A stretch of DNA of 12,551 nt from positions 1 through 12,551 of the forward strand of contig JAIRSX010000018.1 of the NCBI GenBank assembly GCA_031255235.1, in the 5' to 3' direction. The stretch is from Rickettsiales bacterium. Lineage in GTDB: Bacteria > Pseudomonadota > Alphaproteobacteria > Rickettsiales > UBA1997. Made by a program: the position numbers and the translations under genes. Shown here in pieces: positions 6,390 to 10,113 of the stretch (position 1 is its first letter; the number at the start of each line of letters is the position of its first letter). Under the pieces are notes generated by a model that saw nothing but the letters and a program-made list of their open reading frames with translations, was not told the origin of the DNA and made no database searches.

Positions 6390-6423
6390 AAATAACTTTC
6401 TATGGAAAAAAATAACTTTCTAT
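6390..6423. repeat. Two direct repeats with 20-bp spacing downstream of the partition operon
   Basis: AAATAACTTTCTAT occurs at 6390-6403 and 6410-6423, exactly 20 bases start to start, about two helical turns. Same-face repeats just after a small DNA-binding gene and just upstream of the promoter at 6438 could be an operator or part of a partition site. Confidence 0.5.
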
Positions 6424-6437
6424 ATAAGAAAAAACAT

Positions 6438-6466
6438 TTGACAAAAATATAATTTAATAACATAAT
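6438..6466 (+). promoter_or_regulatory. Strong-looking promoter upstream of a short terminated leader
   Basis: Consensus TTGACA (6438-6443), 17 bases, CATAAT (6461-6466, 5 of 6). Transcription would start near 6473, only about 55 bases before the end of the terminator at 6496-6528. It may drive a tiny RNA, or the Xre gene at 6569 by read-through. Confidence 0.55.
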
Positions 6467-6495
6467 CAAAATGTTGAAAGTGTAGTTTTTTTAAA

Positions 6496-6528
6496 GCCGT
6501 CCTGTTTTTGTGGCGGCACTTTTTTTTT
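6496..6528 (+). terminator. Rho-independent terminator
   Basis: The stem GCCGTC (6496-6501) pairs with GGCGGC (6512-6517), six pairs including one G-T, around a ten-base loop. It is followed after two bases by nine T (6520-6528). It is the most G+C-rich hairpin of the maintenance region. It would end transcripts from the parA operon and from the promoter at 6438. Confidence 0.75.
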
Positions 6529-6579
6529 GCGAAAGCAACAAAAAGATTAAAAGAAATTATGGAGAGTTATGAAAAATAA
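6529..6579 (+). pseudogene. Possible remnant of a RelE/HigB-type toxin C-terminus
   Basis: In frame with a TAA at 6577-6579, overlapping the start of the Xre gene by 11 bases, the DNA reads 'AKATKRLKEIMESYEK'. This resembles the basic terminal helix with which HigB/RelE-type toxins usually end, ahead of an overlapping antitoxin gene. Upstream, the frame runs through the terminator hairpin and closes at 6475-6477, so no complete toxin exists. The resemblance is short and may be chance; alternatively it is only a coupling leader peptide. Confidence 0.22.
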
Positions 6580-6865
6580 ATATATTAGTGATTATACACT
6601 TGATAATCTAATAGAAAAAGAGTGTGAAAATATAGAATTTAAAAAACTATATGAAAAACAAATTTTAAAAAATAAACTTTCAAAAATGCTAATTGAAGCA
6701 AGAAAGGAAAAAGGAATGACCCAAACAGAACTTGCTAAAAAGATTAATACAAAACAAGCATCTATTGCAAGATTAGAAAGAAATAACGTTGGAACTTTAC
6801 CATCATTGGAATTTTTATATAATGTGGCAAATGCACTTGGAAAAGAAATAAAAATATCTTTTTAA
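6569..6865 (+). CDS. Xre-family helix-turn-helix protein (HigA-like antitoxin or regulator)
   Basis: 98 residues, with GGAG at 6561-6564 five bases from the ATG. The N-terminal 40 residues are charged ('LDNLIEKECENIEFKKLYE'). They are followed by a Cro/CI-type helix-turn-helix at about 38-92: 'LSKMLIEARKEKGMTQTELAKKINTKQASIARLERN', then 'LPSLEFLYNVANALGKEIKI'. This architecture is that of antitoxins encoded after HigB/RelE-type toxins. No intact toxin adjoins it on either side, so it may be a solitary repressor that controls the transfer genes downstream, or the surviving half of a decayed module. No obvious palindromic operator for it was seen apart from the one in the next promoter. Confidence 0.72.
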   Translation: MKNKYISDYTLDNLIEKECENIEFKKLYEKQILKNKLSKMLIEARKEKGMTQTELAKKINTKQASIARLERNNVGTLPSLEFLYNVANALGKEIKISF

Positions 6866-6890
6866 GGCACCAAAAGTTTAAAAGTTTTTT

Positions 6891-6919
6891 TTGACAAACG
6901 TCCTTTAAAAGGCTATCTT
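6891..6919 (+). promoter_or_regulatory. Promoter of the transfer operon, with a small palindrome in the spacer
   Basis: Consensus TTGACA (6891-6896), 17 bases, TATCTT (6914-6919, 4 of 6). The spacer contains CCTTT-A-AAAGG, an 11-bp odd palindrome that could be an operator, for example for the Xre protein encoded just upstream. Transcription would begin near 6926, directly at the inverted repeats that follow. Confidence 0.45.
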
Positions 6920-6928
6920 CCCCATCAG

Positions 6929-7000
6929 AAAATTTTTAGTTGAAGTAGGACTAAGAATTTTTCAATTTGAATTGTTGTGTAATCAATTAACAAAATTGAA
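6929..7000. other. Inverted-repeat leader; candidate origin of transfer (oriT)
   Basis: Two hairpins lie side by side. AAAATTTTTAGT (6929-6940) pairs with ACTAAGAATTTT (6950-6961) with one mismatch around a nine-base loop. TTCAATTT (6961-6968) pairs with AAATTGAA (6993-7000) around an inner AATTG/CAATT stem. The second arm touches the ribosome binding site (GAAGGA, 6998-7003) of the next gene. In R388-like MOBF plasmids oriT lies just before the small DNA-binding gene, the coupling protein and the relaxase, the order found here. The nic site itself cannot be read from sequence. The hairpins may instead be translational control elements. Confidence 0.35.
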
Positions 7001-7010
7001 GGATTTTTAT

Positions 7011-7640
7011 ATGGTGCTAAAACTAAAGGAAGTTAAGGTCTATCTTACTAAAGAAGAAAAGGATGATCTAACAAAAAAATTAAAAGAGTATAATAAAAGG
7101 TTTGGTGTTAGGATGTCCTACAGCAAGTTTTTGAAACAATTGCTAGTGGGTAACACAGATATCTTTAATACCTCAAAAGCTAGCAATATCTCAAAAGCTA
7201 GCAATATCTCAGAGGTTGAGATTGGCAATACCTCAAAAGCTAGCAATATCTCAGAGGTTGAGATTGGCAATATCTCAAAGACTAGCAATATCTCAAAGGT
7301 TAGCAATACCTCAGAGGTTGAGATTGGCAATATCTCAAAGGCTAGCAATATCTCAAAGACTAGCAATATCTCAGAGGCTAATATTTCATATCTTGATGAT
7401 GTAAAGGATATACTAACTGATTTTAAAGATATTATCACAGATAGTAACTTTAAAAAGATTATGTTGGGCTATAAAACAGACATGGAGTTAATCATGCGTA
7501 TTCTCAACAAACTCTGTCTCGAACTATTAGGTAAAGAGAAGGCTGAAGAACTACTGAAAGAGTTATTGGGTATCAAGAAAAAGAGATCCGATGAGTCCCT
7601 TAATTTACCAAAATTTCCACAAGAATCTACAAAAAAATAA
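7011..7640 (+). CDS. Small relaxosome accessory-like DNA-binding protein with a hexa/octapeptide repeat linker (TraM/TrwA-position gene)
   Basis: 209 residues. ATG 7011 is chosen over the upstream TTG 6972 because GAAGGA lies seven bases before it. Residues 1-50 ('EVKVYLTKEEKDDLTKKLKEY', 'MSYSKFLKQLL') look like a strand plus two helices, as in ribbon-helix-helix proteins of mobilisation systems. Residues 53-123 are tandem NISKAS (6-residue) and NISEVEIG (8-residue) units. Residues 124-209 are helical ('DVKDILTDFKDIIT', 'ELIMRILNKLCLELLG', 'KAEELLKELLGIKKK'). The gene lies six bases before the coupling-protein gene. By position and layout (N-terminal DNA binding, C-terminal oligomerisation) it corresponds to TrwA or TraM, which bind oriT and dock it on the coupling protein. 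No significant family similarity is claimed. Confidence 0.6.
   Translation: MVLKLKEVKVYLTKEEKDDLTKKLKEYNKRFGVRMSYSKFLKQLLVGNTDIFNTSKASNISKASNISEVEIGNTSKASNISEVEIGNISKTSNISKVSNTSEVEIGNISKASNISKTSNISEANISYLDDVKDILTDFKDIITDSNFKKIMLGYKTDMELIMRILNKLCLELLGKEKAEELLKELLGIKKKRSDESLNLPKFPQESTKK
7167..7379 (+). repeat. Composite tandem repeat of 18-bp and 24-bp units within the accessory gene
   Basis: Units A (18 bp, AATATCTCAAAAGCTAGC and variants) and B (24 bp, AATATCTCAGAGGTTGAG plus ATTGGC) follow in the order A A B A B A A B A A and a partial B, filling 213 bases exactly. All units are multiples of three, so gain or loss of units changes linker length without breaking the frame. Near-identity between distant copies points to recent duplication. 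Confidence 0.92.
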
Positions 7641-7646
7641 ATATTT

Positions 7647-10055
7647 ATGTTATCTTCTTTAATACGTGGGGGACAATTACTTACCCATTCCCTTGCAATG
7701 TTAAAGGATGTAGTTAAGAAACTATTCCTTTGGTCATTGTATGTAGCATTGTTACTTACATTCAATAAATTTTATATCACTCTTAGCATTAGTGATGTCA
7801 GGGATACCTATCATTACATGAAAGCAAAACAGAGTGTAGACAGAAAGCAACCGTTTGAAGTAATGGAGGTTGTAAGCAATAGAATTGATAAGAATGGACA
7901 GTTTGCAAAAATAAAGGTAAAGGCAACAGATGTCGTTAACAATAAGAGACATAAGGATATATACAATAGAACCACAACCAATATAAAAACTAATTTATCC
8001 TTACTAATAACCTATTATCTCTTTGCTTTCTTTGCTATACTAACCTCTTTCCTTATAAAAGGTTACTTCGTAAGTCAGAACAAATACCTAAGAGGTGCAA
8101 AGATTGTCCCTCCAAGAATTTTAAACAGAGTTATTAAAAGGTACAATAGATACCAAAAGACAAATCAACTAGTCCGTTACAACATTGCCAACATCACCTA
8201 TCCATCTGGAACAGAACAAATACACACCATTATCACAGGAGCAAGTGGAACAGGTAAGACAGTATTACTCAACCAACTCGTAGAACAAATAAGAAGGAAT
8301 GGAGACAGAGCAATTATTTATGATAGAATGGGAGCATTTGTGAGTAAGTTTTACAATGGCAATGAGATAGATAATAAGCTAAATTTAACAGAAAATGACA
8401 ATAACATAACCCCCACCAGAAAGCAAGAACTAAAAGAACAATTTATGATTGAAAGAGATACTATTCTCAACCCACTTGATGTCAGAACTCCCTATTGGTC
8501 TTTATTTAATGAAGTGAGGAACAAGTATGACTTTGATAGCATAGCAGCAGCATTGATACCAGAGGCAAGTGGTAATATGGATCCATTCTGGAATAACTCA
8601 GCGAGGGTATTATTTAGTTCTGTTGCAAACAAATTAAAAGAAATTGGGAAGTTTACTAATAAAGATTTAACAGACAATCTATTAAACATAGGTTTAGAGA
8701 GAGCAGCCCAATTGGTTAAAGATACGCCTGCTCAACTTATCATTGATCCAGAAAACCCAAAGACAGCATTATCTGTGATGACTATGATAGCAACTAACTT
8801 GAGAAGTCTGACAACCTTAAGAGAAGAACAGTTAACAGGAGAACATTCATTTAGCATAAGGGACTGGATAAATAATGATAAACAAAAGGGTTTCCTGTTT
8901 ATATCAAGTAGAGCAGATATGCACGAAACATTAAAGCCTCTCATATCAACCTGGTTAGATATAGCAATCAACTCTCTACTTTCACTAGAACAATCACAGA
9001 ATAGAAAGATATGGATAATAATAGATGAACTTGCTTCTCTCCATTTCCTTCCATCTCTTCATACAGGGTTGGCAGAGAGTAGACAGTTTGGGGGATGCTT
9101 TGTGCTATCATTACAGACTTTCTCTCAATTAAATTCTGTCTATGGTTATGACAAAGCAAGAATCACCAGTGGTCTTTGTAGAAATAGAGTTGTGCTTAAC
9201 ACACCAGATAAGGACACAGCCCAATGGTGCAGTGATAATCTTGGTAAGCAAGAAATAAAAGAAAGAAGAGAAAACGTTTCATTCGGAGTAAGTGATGCCA
9301 AAGATAGTGTTTCCATAAACCAACAGGAGGTTCAAAAGAATATCATACTACCCACTGAGATAATGCAACTACCAAACCTACAAACATACATTAAGTTTGC
9401 AGGAGACTTCCCTGTCACATTAAGCAAGTTTAAATACAAGAACTATGCTAAAAAAGCAGAAAGATATGAGGAAAGAAAGGAAATAAAACAACGGGGTATA
9501 AATGAACAGGGTATAAACCAAGACATAAACCAAGACATAAACCAGGGTATAAATAAACAGAGTGAAGTGAAAGAAACAGAGATAGGAACAGAAGCAGGGA
9601 CAGAAACAGAGATAGGAACAGAGATAGAGATAAAAATAGAAACAGTACCACAAAAACGAGAGGAACAAATAGCACCAATTAATAGTGTCAAAACAGCACC
9701 GATGCAAAACAATAATCAAAATGAAAAGGAGGAGGACAGAGAATACGGGGAGGAATTGGAGGATGGGGATGAGGAGCAAGAGGAGGAGGAACAAAATGGG
9801 GAAGAGGAATTGGAGGATGGGGAAGTAGAGTGGCAAGGGAATGATGGGGAATATGATGAGGAATATGATAAGGAGGAGGAATGGGATAAGAAGGAGGAAT
9901 GGGATAAAGAGGAGCAAAATGACACTACTATTGAAAACACTGAAAGAGAACAAGAGGAGCAAAACGAACCCCCAAAGAAAGAAAAGAAGCAAAGCAAAAA
10001 GCCAAAGAAAACGGATGAAGGCGATAAGATTTCCATTGACGACTTGTTTAAATAG
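7647..10055 (+). CDS. traD: Type IV secretion coupling protein (TraD/TrwB/VirD4 family)
   Basis: 802 residues. It has two N-terminal membrane segments (about 26-45 and 118-139) flanking some 70 periplasmic residues, then a cytosolic RecA-like ATPase: Walker A 'GASGTGKT' 198-205, 'DPFWNNSARVLF', Walker B 'IWIIIDELASL' with D460-E461, and 'FVLSLQTFSQL' (sensor-like). 'TGLAESRQFGG' is the typical TraD/TrwB signature. It would pump the relaxase-DNA complex to the transfer channel. The 190-residue tail (from about 605) is not part of the ATPase: it has GINQ/DINQ and ETEIGT repeats, a very acidic Glu/Asp stretch, a Lys-rich patch and a final 'DKISIDDLFK'. F TraD has an analogous C-terminal tail that binds TraM. 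No ribosome binding site is clear before ATG 7647; ATG 7701 is an alternative but is not needed. Confidence 0.9.
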   Translation: MLSSLIRGGQLLTHSLAMLKDVVKKLFLWSLYVALLLTFNKFYITLSISDVRDTYHYMKAKQSVDRKQPFEVMEVVSNRIDKNGQFAKIKVKATDVVNNKRHKDIYNRTTTNIKTNLSLLITYYLFAFFAILTSFLIKGYFVSQNKYLRGAKIVPPRILNRVIKRYNRYQKTNQLVRYNIANITYPSGTEQIHTIITGASGTGKTVLLNQLVEQIRRNGDRAIIYDRMGAFVSKFYNGNEIDNKLNLTENDNNITPTRKQELKEQFMIERDTILNPLDVRTPYWSLFNEVRNKYDFDSIAAALIPEASGNMDPFWNNSARVLFSSVANKLKEIGKFTNKDLTDNLLNIGLERAAQLVKDTPAQLIIDPENPKTALSVMTMIATNLRSLTTLREEQLTGEHSFSIRDWINNDKQKGFLFISSRADMHETLKPLISTWLDIAINSLLSLEQSQNRKIWIIIDELASLHFLPSLHTGLAESRQFGGCFVLSLQTFSQLNSVYGYDKARITSGLCRNRVVLNTPDKDTAQWCSDNLGKQEIKERRENVSFGVSDAKDSVSINQQEVQKNIILPTEIMQLPNLQTYIKFAGDFPVTLSKFKYKNYAKKAERYEERKEIKQRGINEQGINQDINQDINQGINKQSEVKETEIGTEAGTETEIGTEIEIKIETVPQKREEQIAPINSVKTAPMQNNNQNEKEEDREYGEELEDGDEEQEEEEQNGEEELEDGEVEWQGNDGEYDEEYDKEEEWDKKEEWDKEEQNDTTIENTEREQEEQNEPPKKEKKQSKKPKKTDEGDKISIDDLFK
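9495..9560 (+). repeat. Short in-frame tandem repeat (GINQ/DINQ units) in the coupling-protein tail
   Basis: Five units of 15, 12, 12, 12 and 15 bases encode GINEQ-GINQ-DINQ-DINQ-GINKQ. It lies at the junction between the ATPase domain and the charged tail and is followed by degenerate ETEIGTE repeats to about 9650. Confidence 0.8.
9720..9912 (+). repeat. Purine-rich repeats encoding the acidic tail
   Basis: The coding strand here is nearly all purine. A 20-base unit (GAGGAATTGGAGGATGGGGA) occurs at 9750 and 9804, 54 bases apart, and GGAGGAATGGGATAA occurs twice at about 18-base spacing near 9875-9910. The runs of GG and GGGG are far from the local base composition and encode EELEDG and EEWDK repeats. 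Confidence 0.7.
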
Positions 10056-10113
10056 GAAAAGGATAAAAGAAAAGGAAAGGAAAAAAGGTAAATAAATAAA
10101 GAAAAATATAACA

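Noticed and set aside
6972..7013. TTG 6972 as the start of the repeat-containing accessory gene
   Set aside because: GAAGGA correctly precedes ATG 7011. The upstream extension lies in the inverted-repeat leader.
7167..7379. CRISPR-like array
   Set aside because: Units are contiguous without unique spacers, have mixed lengths divisible by three, and keep one long reading frame, so they are coding tandem repeats.
7118..7438. ORFs in other frames across the tandem repeats
   Set aside because: Periodic DNA without stops in several frames produces repetitive shadow peptides. Only the plus frame at 7011-7640 has a ribosome binding site, non-repetitive ends and operon context.
9740..9835. Functional G-quadruplex in the coupling-protein gene
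   Set aside because: GG/GGGG runs could form only weak two-layer structures and are explained by Glu/Gly/Asp codons in duplicated units.
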